Below, in pieces: positions 1 through 7,834 of a stretch of 64,000 nucleotides of DNA. The notes beneath the pieces are model-generated. The model had not been told where the DNA came from, did not search any database, and saw only the letters and a program-made list of their open reading frames with translations. Within the stretch, counting starts at the first letter, position 1. Every line of letters begins with the position of its first letter. Source of the DNA: CAVEFW01 sp963643505 (lineage in GTDB: Bacteria; Actinomycetota; Coriobacteriia; Coriobacteriales; Eggerthellaceae); assembly GCA_963643505.1 (NCBI GenBank), contig CAVIKF010000001.1, positions 1-64,000 of the forward strand, read 5' to 3'. The position numbers and the translations under genes were made by a program.

Positions 1-1
1 G

Positions 2-61
2 GGGCCCACGGGCACCGAGGCCTGCATCGTGCGGGTGAGGGTCGTGCCGAAGGCCAGCTAG
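2..61 (+). CDS. 3' end of an unidentified gene (partial)
   Basis: An open frame enters from the left edge and stops with TAG at 59-61, eight bases before a strong inverted repeat at 69-107 that looks like its terminator. Only about 19 residues are visible, ending IVRVRVVPKAS. That is too little to name a family. The call rests on the stop sitting just before the hairpin; another frame runs open to about 105, so the reading frame is uncertain. Confidence 0.35.
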   Translation, partial: GPTGTEACIVRVRVVPKAS

Positions 62-68
62 CATCTAG

Positions 69-107
69 GGCTATTCGGTTGCTCCAGCGCGGAACAACCG
101 AATAGCC
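69..107. terminator. Inverted repeat, probable terminator of the upstream gene
   Basis: GGCTATTCGGTTG at 69-81 pairs perfectly with CAACCGAATAGCC at 95-107, a 13-bp stem with a 13-nt loop, followed by ACCTTTGG. The tail is only weakly T-rich, so the terminator call is moderate. It lies between the left-edge gene and the convergent guaA. Confidence 0.5.
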
Positions 108-195
108 ACCTTTGGATTTCTTCGGTGCTTGCGCCTTGAACAGTGGCGCTGGGCTGGTACGAATAACCCCGAAAGGAGCGTTTTGCAGCGAAACA

Positions 196-227
196 AATGG
201 TGCTACCGGAAACCCGATAGCACCATT
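196..227 (-). terminator. Inverted repeat downstream of guaA, probable terminator
   Basis: AATGGTGCTA at 196-205 and TAGCACCATT at 218-227 form a perfect 10-bp stem with a 12-nt loop. Read on the minus strand it follows the guaA stop by about 60 nt and is trailed by TGTTTC. The rest of 108-288 shows no gene. Confidence 0.5.
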
Positions 228-288
228 ATCTACCTGCTATTTTGTTACTTTTTGGGGCAAATCATAACGGGGTGTTATGCCCCCAGTC

Positions 289-1890
289 TTACTCCCACTC
301 AATGGTGGCCGGCGGCTTGGAGGTGATGTCATAGCAAACGCGGTTTGCACCTGGCACCTCGGCCACGATGCGACTCGAAATGCGCGTAAGCACGTCATAG
401 GGCAGCTTTGCCCAATCCGCGGTCATGGCATCGCTGCTTTCGACAGCGCGCAGAATAATAGGACGTTGATAGGTACGTTCGTCTCCCATAACGCCGACAC
501 TCTTGATATCGGGCAAAACCGCGAAATATTGCCAACAACTATGCTCTGAGTTGCGCTCGCCGGTCTCTTGGTACAAACGCTCGTTATATGCGTCTAACTC
601 CTCGCGCACGATGGCGTCGGCGTTCTTCAAAATCTCCAACTTTTCAGGCGAAACGGTGCCGATGATGCGAATAGCCAAGCCCGGGCCGGGGAAGGGCTGG
701 CGGTGCACGATGTGGTCGGGCAAGCCCAGCGCCGTGCCCAGTGCGCGCACCTCGTCCTTGAAGAAGTGGTCAAGAGGCTCAATCAAATCGAAATGCACGC
801 CGTCGGGGAAGGGAATCAAATTGTGGTGGCTTTTGATGGTGGAAGCCTTGCCGCCGGTCTTGCGTGCCCCGGACTCGATGATGTCGGGATAGATCGTCCC
901 TTGAGCCATGAACTGCACGGGGCGTCCATCCTCGGCGATATCCTGTGCGACGGCGAAGAACTCGTTCCAGAACTGCGTACCGATGATGCGACGCTTCTGT
1001 TCGGGGTCTGTTATACCGTCTAACAAGTTCAAATAACGCTCTTCGGCGTGAACGTGAATGAAATCGACATCGAATTGTTTGGTGAAAACTTCCTCAACCT
1101 CTTCGGGCTCATTTTTGCGAAGCAAGCCATGATTGACGAATACGCAGGTCAATTGCTTGCCAATAGCCTTCGCGCACAAAGCGGCAACAACGGAGGAATC
1201 GACGCCACCCGAAAGACCCAAAATCACGCGAGAGCTTCCAACCTGCTCGCGGATTGTTGCTACGGAGTCCTCAATAATAGTATCCATGCTCCAATTCTTC
1301 TCCAGGCCGCAAATCTCGAACAGGAAGTTGGAGAGCATGTCGTTTCCGTAGGGCGTATGACGAACCTCGGGATGGAATTGCGTGCTGAAAATTTTACGGT
1401 CAGGACACTCCATGGCGGCTATGGGACAGATGTCAGTGCTTGCGGTGACGGTAAAGCCTTCTGGCACTACCTTGACGGCGTCGCGATGGCTCATCCAAAC
1501 CGTTTGTTCTGCGGGTGTGTTCTGGAAAAGCTCACCGGCGACGACATGTAGGCTCGCGGGGCCATATTCGCCCTTCTCGGTGTGGCCGACTTCGCCTCCG
1601 AGTGTGACAGCAATCGTTTGGTGGCCGTAACAAAAGCCAAGGACAGGGATGCCGAGGGACAAGACCTCGGGATCGATCTTTGGGGCGTCTTCGGCATATA
1701 CGCTGGCAGGCCCTCCGGACAAGATGATGGCCGTCGGCGCAATCTCCCTTACCTCGTCAGCGGAGATATCGCAGGGGACGATCTCGGAGTAGACCTTAAG
1801 ATCGCGCACACGACGTGCGATTAGTTGACCATATTGGGCGCCAAAGTCAAAGACCAAGACGACTTGATTATTGGATGCGGAAGTATCCAC
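289..1890 (-). CDS. guaA: GMP synthase (glutamine-hydrolysing)
   Basis: Converts XMP to GMP using ATP and glutamine, the last step of guanine nucleotide synthesis; cytosolic. The N-terminal class I glutamine amidotransferase domain (about residues 9-200) carries the nucleophile in GFCYGHQT and the FHPEV histidine-glutamate pair. The ATP-pyrophosphatase domain follows with the PP-loop LGLSGGVDSS, and the C-terminal dimerisation domain ends TIEWE, as is usual. At 533 residues it is slightly longer than most homologues. The start is GTG with AGGAG nine bases upstream. A TATAAT box on the minus strand at 1925-1930 is the likely -10; no good -35 is visible. No purine riboswitch was recognised upstream. 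Confidence 0.97.
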   Translation of the reverse strand: MDTSASNNQVVLVFDFGAQYGQLIARRVRDLKVYSEIVPCDISADEVREIAPTAIILSGGPASVYAEDAPKIDPEVLSLGIPVLGFCYGHQTIAVTLGGEVGHTEKGEYGPASLHVVAGELFQNTPAEQTVWMSHRDAVKVVPEGFTVTASTDICPIAAMECPDRKIFSTQFHPEVRHTPYGNDMLSNFLFEICGLEKNWSMDTIIEDSVATIREQVGSSRVILGLSGGVDSSVVAALCAKAIGKQLTCVFVNHGLLRKNEPEEVEEVFTKQFDVDFIHVHAEERYLNLLDGITDPEQKRRIIGTQFWNEFFAVAQDIAEDGRPVQFMAQGTIYPDIIESGARKTGGKASTIKSHHNLIPFPDGVHFDLIEPLDHFFKDEVRALGTALGLPDHIVHRQPFPGPGLAIRIIGTVSPEKLEILKNADAIVREELDAYNERLYQETGERNSEHSCWQYFAVLPDIKSVGVMGDERTYQRPIILRAVESSDAMTADWAKLPYDVLTRISSRIVAEVPGANRVCYDITSKPPATIEWE

Positions 1891-1954
1891 GATTGCGGCT
1901 CCTCACTTTTGAAACGACTTTCCTATTATAAAGGCGGGGGAGTCGTTTGGGGAC

Positions 1955-2177
1955 AGCGTTTGGGCGCAAGTTTCGCTCTGCTTATTGGCATCAGGCCGTG
2001 TTCTCCTCGCGTTCCGAGGCGGGCTGATGGCAATGTTGTTTGCTTTCAGCACGTCCAAGCGTTTGGGCGCAAGTTTCGCTCTGCTTACGGGGTGGGCTAT
2101 GCTTGTTCTGCATGTCGGCTCGGGCTATGCTCGCCCCGCATGTCGGTTCGGGCTATGCTCGCCCCGCATGTCGGGAA
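1955..2177. repeat. Intergenic direct repeats between guaA and uppP
   Basis: Two repeat types sit in the divided gap 1891-2180. A 30-bp sequence beginning AGCGTTTGGGCGCAAG occurs exactly at 1955-1984 and 2058-2087. Three tandem 28-bp units beginning GGGCTATGCT lie at 2094-2121, 2122-2149 and 2150-2177; units 2 and 3 are nearly identical and unit 1 differs at several positions. There are no spacers of constant length, so this is not a CRISPR array. Function unknown. Confidence 0.85.
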
Positions 2178-2180
2178 AGG

Positions 2181-3143
2181 CTAGAAGAGAACGAACATCT
2201 TCCCAAGGAAGTAGCCGAGCACCACGACACCAATGACGATACGGTACCACCCGAAGACTGTGAAATCGTTGTTTTTGATGTAGCTCATGAGGAACTTGAT
2301 GGCAATGACGCTGACAAGAAAGGCCGTCAAAACGCCGACGACGAGGACCGCGACCTCCGTCACTGTCATGACGAGGCTTCCGAGAATGACATATTTGACG
2401 ACCTTGACGACGCCCCATCCGAGCATGACAGGAATTGCCAGGAAAAACGCGAATTCCGCCGCAGCCGTGCGGGAGCATTTCAAAAGCATTCCGCCGATGA
2501 TGATGGCGCCCGAGCGACTCGTGCCAGGGATGATAGCGAGACATTGGAACAGGCCGATCTTCAGCGCCGTCTTCCAATCGATATCGTCAACGGAGACGAC
2601 CTTGAACATCTCCTCGTCGATCTCACTCTCGGTGGGAACGATTGCCTGCACTGTCTTCGCGTGCTTGCCCAGCGGTTTTTCCGTCACGCCCATCTCGCCG
2701 ACGATGGTGGCGCGGATACGTCGGTTGCGCCGCTCGAGGATGATGAAGATGATGCCGTAGATGATGAGCATCGCGGCGACGACGTATGCATTGTAGAAAT
2801 GCTCGCTTACCCAATCATCAAGCGCAAAGCCGATGATTGCCGCCGGAATGCACCCGATGACCACCATGCCCCATAGACGCCATGTGCCGCGACGGCCCTC
2901 GGGCGTCTTTTTGCGGCTAAAGGGATTGAGCTTCGTGAAGTACAGGATGATGACGGCGAGAATAGCACCAATCTGGATGACGACGAGGAAGAGCTTCAAA
3001 AACTCATCCGAGACGTTGAGCTTGACGAACTCGTCGACCAAGATCATGTGACCGGTACTCGAGATTGGTAACCACTCGGTGATGCCCTCGACAACGCCGA
3101 TAAGGAACGCTTTCAATATTTCAAAGACAATCTCGATATCCAT
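2181..3143 (-). CDS. uppP: Undecaprenyl-diphosphate phosphatase
   Basis: Membrane enzyme that dephosphorylates undecaprenyl pyrophosphate, regenerating the lipid carrier for peptidoglycan. The family motifs are present: EGITEWLPISSTGH near residues 19-32 and PGTSRSG near residue 205, with about eight hydrophobic segments. At 320 residues it is longer than the usual roughly 270 because a charged, apparently cytosolic loop (about residues 137-190, rich in R, E and D) is inserted before the second motif. The start is ATG at 3143, where the protein aligns with the family; no clear ribosome site precedes it, and ATG at 3164 in the same frame is an alternative. A possible promoter is TTTGCA, 16 bp, TATTAT reading leftward near 3340-3370, giving a leader of about 200 nt that contains the 38-bp repeats. 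Confidence 0.93.
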   Translation of the reverse strand: MDIEIVFEILKAFLIGVVEGITEWLPISSTGHMILVDEFVKLNVSDEFLKLFLVVIQIGAILAVIILYFTKLNPFSRKKTPEGRRGTWRLWGMVVIGCIPAAIIGFALDDWVSEHFYNAYVVAAMLIIYGIIFIILERRNRRIRATIVGEMGVTEKPLGKHAKTVQAIVPTESEIDEEMFKVVSVDDIDWKTALKIGLFQCLAIIPGTSRSGAIIIGGMLLKCSRTAAAEFAFFLAIPVMLGWGVVKVVKYVILGSLVMTVTEVAVLVVGVLTAFLVSVIAIKFLMSYIKNNDFTVFGWYRIVIGVVVLGYFLGKMFVLF

Positions 3144-3247
3144 AGGTGAGCGACTCGATTTCATTCGGGAAAAATTCTGAAAAAAGTTCTGAAGATGGTA
3201 CCACGTAATCCCGTCTTGGGCGAAATGTGGATGCGGCATCGCGAAAT

Positions 3248-3339
3248 CCCCACGATGAAATCCCCACGAGGAGTCGCACGCCCCGCGGCGTAGGTTCGAC
3301 CCCACGATGAATCGCACGCCCCGCGGCGTAGGTTCGACC
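3248..3339. repeat. Tandem 38-bp repeats between uppP and pcrA
   Basis: Two 38-bp units, 3262-3299 and 3300-3337, differ at two positions and are preceded by a partial unit CCCCACGATGAAA at 3248-3260. The shared 28-bp core at 3274-3301 and 3312-3339 is exact. The units lie between the divergent uppP and pcrA promoters. The end of each unit, TAGGTTCGACC, resembles a tRNA T-arm, but no tRNA folds around it. Confidence 0.85.
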
Positions 3340-3340
3340 T

Positions 3341-3346
3341 TATAAT
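3341..3346 (+). promoter_or_regulatory. Probable -10 box of pcrA
   Basis: A consensus TATAAT lies 74 nt before the pcrA start, directly after the second 38-bp repeat. No convincing -35 is seen at 16-18 bp. The same bases read leftward give TATTAT, the candidate -10 for uppP, so the two promoters may overlap back to back. Confidence 0.45.
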
Positions 3347-3419
3347 AGGGGATCGTGAAATTTTGCAAAGCGAGCAAGATCGGGGCCACGTATGGGGTCC
3401 CGCGCAAAGGATGTGTGCC

Positions 3420-5777
3420 ATGCCTCTCGATATCGATTCATTGAACGACCCCCAACGCGAAGCAGTGCTCACCACTGAGGGCCCATTGTTGGTCCTTGCC
3501 GGCGCCGGATCCGGGAAGACCCGTGTTCTGACCTATCGCATCGGTCACCTCGTCGGCGATCTCAATGTCCACCCATGGCAAATTCTTGCCATCACCTTTA
3601 CAAACAAGGCAGCTGCCGAGATGCGCGAGCGCCTTGGGAACCTCGTTGGCCCCGCCTCTCGCGGTATGTGGGTGTCAACGTTTCATAGCATGTGCGTACG
3701 TATGTTGCGCACCGACGCTGAAAGGCTTGGCTTTTCCCGCAACTTCACGATTTACGACACCGACGACTCGAAGCGCCTGTACAAGGACATCATGGCAAAC
3801 CTCGACATCGACCCGAAGCGTTTTCCCGTCAATGCCCTCATGAACCGTATCTCGACCGCAAAAAACGAACTCATCACCCCCGGCAACTTCGAGAAGACCG
3901 TCATTGACCCCGTCGGGAAGGTTGCAGCTAGGGTATATCACAAGCTTCAAGAGCGCTTGAAGGCCGCGAACGCCTTTGATTTTGACGACTTGCTGCTCTA
4001 TGCCTACCTGCTGCTCAAGAACAATCCTGATGTCTTGGACGCCTACCAAGAGCGCTTTCGCTATATTCTTGTCGACGAGTACCAGGACACGAACAAGGCC
4101 CAATACGAGATTTGTCGTCTTCTCGCCGGGAAGTACCGCAACATCATGGTTGTCGGCGACGATGACCAATCGATCTACTCTTGGCGCGGTGCGGATATTC
4201 GTAACATCTTGGAGTTTGAGACCGATTATCCGGACGCCCATGTGGTGAAGCTCGAACAGAACTACCGCAGCGTCGGCAATATCCTCGATGCTGCCAACGC
4301 CGTTATCGCGAACAACACGCGACGCAAGTCCAAGCGCCTGTTCACCGCCTCGGAGTCCGGTGACAAGATTCAGGTCTATCTCGCCGCTGATGGACGGGAC
4401 GAGGGCAGGTGGATTGCGGGCGAGATCGAGAAACACCGCGCACGGGGGGTGAGCTACAACCAGATGGCTTGCTTCTATAGAACCAATGCGCAATCCCGCG
4501 TCCTTGAGGACATGATGTTGCGCGCGGGTGTTCCGTATCGCATCGTCGGAGGGACCCGATTCTTCGATCGTGCAGAGATTCGTGACGTCATGGCGTACCT
4601 GACCCTACTCATCAATCCAGCTGACGACATTGCTGCTCAACGCGTCATCAACGTACCGCGTCGCGGCATCGGAAGAACAACCATCGAGCGGATTGTCCAA
4701 ATCTCCCTCGAGAACCAATCGAGCTTTATGGATGCATGCGAACTTGCCATAGTCGATGAGGGTTTGCGCGCTTCGGCCCAAAAATGCGTTTCTGAGTTCG
4801 TGGCAATCATCAAAGAATGCCAAACCTATGAGGGTCCATTGCGCAAACTTATCGAGGCGGTTGTGGAGAAATCTGGCCTTATTTGCGCTCTTGAGCTGGA
4901 GAACACCGACGAGGCGCGTGGCCGAATCGAGAACATCAAGGAGTTCTTCGGCGTCGTCGACGAATTCGTTGAGACCCATGATGAGGATGAGGCAATGTTT
5001 GCGGCTCCGAGCGCAAGCGGTGAAGAGGGCGCAGAGCCGATTCGCGTCCTTCGTGGCGACTCACTCGCGGACTTCCTCGAGTGGGTGCGCCTTCGAACCG
5101 ATCTCGATAGCACCGGTGAGGACCAATCTGCCGTCACGCTCATGACCGTCCATGCCGCAAAGGGCCTGGAGTTCGATGTCGTGTTCGTCGCGGGTATGGA
5201 GGAGAGCCTCTTTCCGCACATGAGTAACCTTATGGACCCGACAGGCATGGAGGAGGAGCGCCGACTCGCATACGTTGCCATCACGCGCGCCCGCAAAAAC
5301 CTCTATCTGACCTGTGCGCAAAGCCGCCAACTCTTTGGACAAACCCAAGCAAATCCTGTAAGTCGCTTTGTCGGGGAGATTCCTGCCGAGCTTCGTCAAA
5401 CATGTGGGATCGGAAGTTCCGGGTTCAGCGGAACGGGATGGGAGAAGCGTGGCAGTCGTCGAGGAATCTCCGGATCGGGCTCCGAGGCGGGGGAGGGCCG
5501 TGTGTTTGGCCGCTCCAGCGCGACGGGGTCCTCGGGACGCGCCGACCGCTCCTCGCGTGGGACATCGGGCTCGGGGGCCAAAACCAACATCGATGCGGGA
5601 AAGAAGGCTGCTGCCAAAATGTCTTTTGTCGTAGGGGACACAATAGATCACAAGACCTTTGGCCGCGGCAAGGTCATCAAGATCGACGGGGACATGCTCC
5701 ATGTCCGTTTTGCGAAGACCGGGACGACCAAGAAGCTGTTGAAGGATTATGCCCCCATCGTCAAGATTGGTGGATAG
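3420..5777 (+). CDS. pcrA: ATP-dependent DNA helicase, UvrD/PcrA type
   Basis: Superfamily 1 3'-5' helicase acting in repair and in clearing proteins from DNA. Visible motifs in order are the Walker A AGAGSGKTR near residue 30, VDEYQDTN (Walker B), GDDDQSIYSWRGA, QNYRS, the VTLMTVHAAKGLEF block and the YVAITRAR motif VI. A Gly/Ser/Arg-rich linker (about residues 670-730) leads to a Tudor-like C-terminal module containing HKTFGRGKVIKI, as in Bacillus PcrA. The length of 785 residues is typical. The ATG at 3420 has AAAGG nine bases upstream; an in-frame ATG at 3411 lacks that spacing. It is monocistronic between divergent uppP and ppaC, which has its own promoter. The PcrA rather than Rep or UvrD assignment follows from the C-terminal module. 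Confidence 0.95.
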   Translation: MPLDIDSLNDPQREAVLTTEGPLLVLAGAGSGKTRVLTYRIGHLVGDLNVHPWQILAITFTNKAAAEMRERLGNLVGPASRGMWVSTFHSMCVRMLRTDAERLGFSRNFTIYDTDDSKRLYKDIMANLDIDPKRFPVNALMNRISTAKNELITPGNFEKTVIDPVGKVAARVYHKLQERLKAANAFDFDDLLLYAYLLLKNNPDVLDAYQERFRYILVDEYQDTNKAQYEICRLLAGKYRNIMVVGDDDQSIYSWRGADIRNILEFETDYPDAHVVKLEQNYRSVGNILDAANAVIANNTRRKSKRLFTASESGDKIQVYLAADGRDEGRWIAGEIEKHRARGVSYNQMACFYRTNAQSRVLEDMMLRAGVPYRIVGGTRFFDRAEIRDVMAYLTLLINPADDIAAQRVINVPRRGIGRTTIERIVQISLENQSSFMDACELAIVDEGLRASAQKCVSEFVAIIKECQTYEGPLRKLIEAVVEKSGLICALELENTDEARGRIENIKEFFGVVDEFVETHDEDEAMFAAPSASGEEGAEPIRVLRGDSLADFLEWVRLRTDLDSTGEDQSAVTLMTVHAAKGLEFDVVFVAGMEESLFPHMSNLMDPTGMEEERRLAYVAITRARKNLYLTCAQSRQLFGQTQANPVSRFVGEIPAELRQTCGIGSSGFSGTGWEKRGSRRGISGSGSEAGEGRVFGRSSATGSSGRADRSSRGTSGSGAKTNIDAGKKAAAKMSFVVGDTIDHKTFGRGKVIKIDGDMLHVRFAKTGTTKKLLKDYAPIVKIGG

Positions 5778-5888
5778 GCACAGGCCCGTCTTGCTCTGTC
5801 TTGCGCGGCGAGGCGAACGTCGGGCAGGGGGCTTCCGCCATCGTTGCCCGCATCCGCATCCACGCTAAGCACGCTCTCGCGAAATAAG

Positions 5889-5918
5889 TTGAGCTGGCCT
5901 TAAGCGTTGCTATATACT
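5889..5918 (+). promoter_or_regulatory. Promoter of ppaC
   Basis: TTGAGC at 5889-5894 and TATATA at 5911-5916 are separated by 16 bp; TATACT at 5913-5918 gives 18 bp. It lies about 35 nt before the ppaC start. The preceding stretch from 5778 shows no gene. Confidence 0.55.
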
Positions 5919-5950
5919 TTTGGAGTTTTGAGAATCAACAAGGAGGAACC

Positions 5951-6916
5951 ATGACCAAGTCCATCATCGTCGTCGGCCACAAGAAACCGGACAACGACTC
6001 CATCGTCGGCGCCGTTATCTATTCCGACCTCAAAAACAAGCTGGAGGCCCGTGCGGCAAAAGCAGAGGGCAGAGAGGTCGCAGTCGATTACGTTCCATGC
6101 TGCCTTGGGCCGTTGCCGCCGGAGAGCGAGTGGGTCCTCTCCGAGAGCGGATTTGCCGCTCCGCGCCTTATAGCTACCGCAACTGAGGTCGAGCCCGACG
6201 ATCCCAAGGTCGTCCTCGTTGACCACAACGAGTTGACCCAATGCGTCGACGGACTTGCGGATGCGGAGGTTGTTGAGATCGTAGACCACCACCGCATCGC
6301 AGATGTCTCCACCGCAAACCCCATCCAGTTCATCAATCTGCCTTGGGGCTCTACTGCCACAATTGTCGCTGCTATGTATAAATATTACGGCGTGGAGGTC
6401 ACGCGCGAGATTGCCACGGTTCTTCTTTCCGCCATTCTTACCGACACGGTCATCTTGAGCAGCCCCACCACCACCGAGGTGGATCGCGCGACCGCTGCGG
6501 ATCTTGCAAAGCTTGCCGATGTCGATATCAAGGAATTTGGCATGGGCTTGTTCTTGAAGAGGGAAGGCGAGGGCAAAGTTCCAATCGAGCGTTTGGTCGC
6601 CGGCGACGCCAAGGAGTTCAAGGTTCGCGACAACACGGTGCTTATCGGCCAATTTGAGACTGTCGATCTATCCAGGGTCACCTCTCGCGAAGAGGAGATT
6701 CGTGCGTACATGTCTAAGCTTGTACAGGAAAACGGCTACGAGTTCGTCCTGTTCTTTGCGACGGATATTGTTGCCAAGGGTTCCCAGTTCTTCGTTGAGG
6801 GCAACGATGCTATCGTAAACGAGGTCTTTGGAATCCAGTGTTGCCAGGGAGGCAATTGGATGCCTGGGGTTATGAGCCGAAAGAAGCAGGTCGCTGCTCC
6901 TATTTTGGCCTACTAA
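5951..6916 (+). CDS. ppaC: Manganese-dependent inorganic pyrophosphatase (family II)
   Basis: Hydrolyses pyrophosphate to phosphate in the cytosol, pulling biosynthetic reactions forward. It is a DHH-family enzyme: the metal and phosphate ligands appear as GHKKPDNDS near residue 10, the LVDHNE motif near 93, VDHHRIAD near 115 and the C-terminal SRKKQ substrate loop. Length 321 is slightly above the usual 305-312. The ATG has the strong AAGGAGG site seven bases upstream. A terminator follows at 6986-7020, so it is probably a single-gene transcript. Confidence 0.96.
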   Translation: MTKSIIVVGHKKPDNDSIVGAVIYSDLKNKLEARAAKAEGREVAVDYVPCCLGPLPPESEWVLSESGFAAPRLIATATEVEPDDPKVVLVDHNELTQCVDGLADAEVVEIVDHHRIADVSTANPIQFINLPWGSTATIVAAMYKYYGVEVTREIATVLLSAILTDTVILSSPTTTEVDRATAADLAKLADVDIKEFGMGLFLKREGEGKVPIERLVAGDAKEFKVRDNTVLIGQFETVDLSRVTSREEEIRAYMSKLVQENGYEFVLFFATDIVAKGSQFFVEGNDAIVNEVFGIQCCQGGNWMPGVMSRKKQVAAPILAY

Positions 6917-6985
6917 TTTAAATAAGGAACGACAATTATACGTATAATTTATTATTTCCCATTTGAATTATTTCAGATTACAATT

Positions 6986-7020
6986 GAGCAGGCCTTATGG
7001 CTTGCTCTTTTATTGTTGTT
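6986..7020 (+). terminator. Rho-independent terminator after ppaC
   Basis: GAGCAGGCC at 6986-6994 pairs with GGCTTGCTC at 6999-7007 (one G-U) around a TTAT loop, followed by TTTTATTGTTGTTT. It ends only 13 nt before the start of the next gene, which may therefore depend on read-through or on an unseen promoter. Confidence 0.8.
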
Positions 7021-7032
7021 TGGAGTTGTTGC

Positions 7033-7665
7033 GTGCTTGATATTCACAGTCATATCGTCTTCGACGTAGATGACGGGTCAAAGAATCTTGATATGAGCAC
7101 GAGAATGCTTCGTGCTGCCAAAAACGTCGGAATCGACAAGATCGTTGCAACGCCCCATTGCCGATGGGACTCATTCGATCGAGGCAAGATAGAGCGCAAT
7201 TTCGACATCGTTGCCGATCGTGCTGGCGAGATGGGAATCGACATGTTTCTCGGTTACGAGGTGAACTGGCGCAAGATTCCTGAGCTTGGTCTCGATGAGA
7301 TTTGCACCATGAACATTGAAAGCACGAAATTGTTCCTTCTCGAGTTCTCCGATGACGCTCTTCCTGCAAACTGGCAACGGTTGGTACGTGTTATCCAAAG
7401 TAGAGGGTTGCGGGTCGTCATCGCGCACCCGGAGCGTTATGCTCCTGTACAACGTGACCTCGACGTTGCATGGACCATGAAAGAGATGGGTTGTTTGATC
7501 CAAGTGTCTGCGAACTTTATCGAGGACCGGAGGTTGGGGGCCCGTCGTCGCACGGCGACAAGCATGTTGAAAGAGGGCATTGTCGATTACGTTGCTTCTG
7601 ATGCGCACTGCCCAAAGGACTATGATTATTACGAGCAGGCGCTCACATATGCTCGAAATTATTAA
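7033..7665 (+). CDS. CpsB/CapC-type PHP-domain phosphatase
   Basis: Predicted metal-dependent tyrosine-protein phosphatase of the PHP fold, the family that controls capsule or exopolysaccharide kinases in Gram-positives. Metal ligands are visible as DIHSHI near residues 3-8, ATPHCRW near 45, GYEVN, AHPERYA and SDAHC near the C terminus. At 210 residues it is shorter than typical CpsB (about 240-255). The GTG start at 7033 has GGAG seven bases upstream and begins exactly where the family begins (LDIHSHI). No capsule gene or tyrosine kinase is nearby, so the true substrate is unknown. Confidence 0.8.
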   Translation: MLDIHSHIVFDVDDGSKNLDMSTRMLRAAKNVGIDKIVATPHCRWDSFDRGKIERNFDIVADRAGEMGIDMFLGYEVNWRKIPELGLDEICTMNIESTKLFLLEFSDDALPANWQRLVRVIQSRGLRVVIAHPERYAPVQRDLDVAWTMKEMGCLIQVSANFIEDRRLGARRRTATSMLKEGIVDYVASDAHCPKDYDYYEQALTYARNY

Positions 7666-7834
7666 CTAAAGATAACTTTAAAAGACAACAAGAGTTGATA
7701 ATTTGCCTTAACCGGTGCTGTAAAATTATTCTTTGCTTGAAATTTATACGAGTTTCGTCTGAATTCCGTTTTTTTTTTTTTTTCATATGCTAAATTATTT
7801 GCATAGAGGGAATTGAAGATGTTAGTGGGGTGCT
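7666..7834. other. AT-rich gap with a 15-T tract
   Basis: This gap is distinctly more AT-rich than the window. It contains an uninterrupted run of 15 T at 7769-7783 and then the MarR-like dyad at 7787-7804. No standard promoter pair could be fixed, though AT-rich -10-like hexamers are plentiful. Confidence 0.6.
7787..7804. promoter_or_regulatory. Possible MarR operator
   Basis: ATGC-N10-GCAT with partial inner symmetry lies 31 nt upstream of the MarR-family start. The size and AT-rich centre suit MarR proteins, many of which bind their own promoters. Auto-regulation is inferred only from position. Confidence 0.35.

Noticed and set aside
2094..2177. Possible CRISPR array
   Set aside because: Units are contiguous with no unique spacers and there are no cas genes.
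2040..2876. 278-residue forward frame across the repeats and uppP
   Set aside because: Antisense to uppP; strongly charged translation with no domain.
3274..3339. tRNA-like GGTTCGACC in the 38-bp repeats
   Set aside because: No acceptor, D or anticodon arms fold around either copy.
6997..7032. Upstream ATG extension of the PHP phosphatase
   Set aside because: It would begin inside the ppaC terminator; the GTG at 7033 has a ribosome site and matches the family start.
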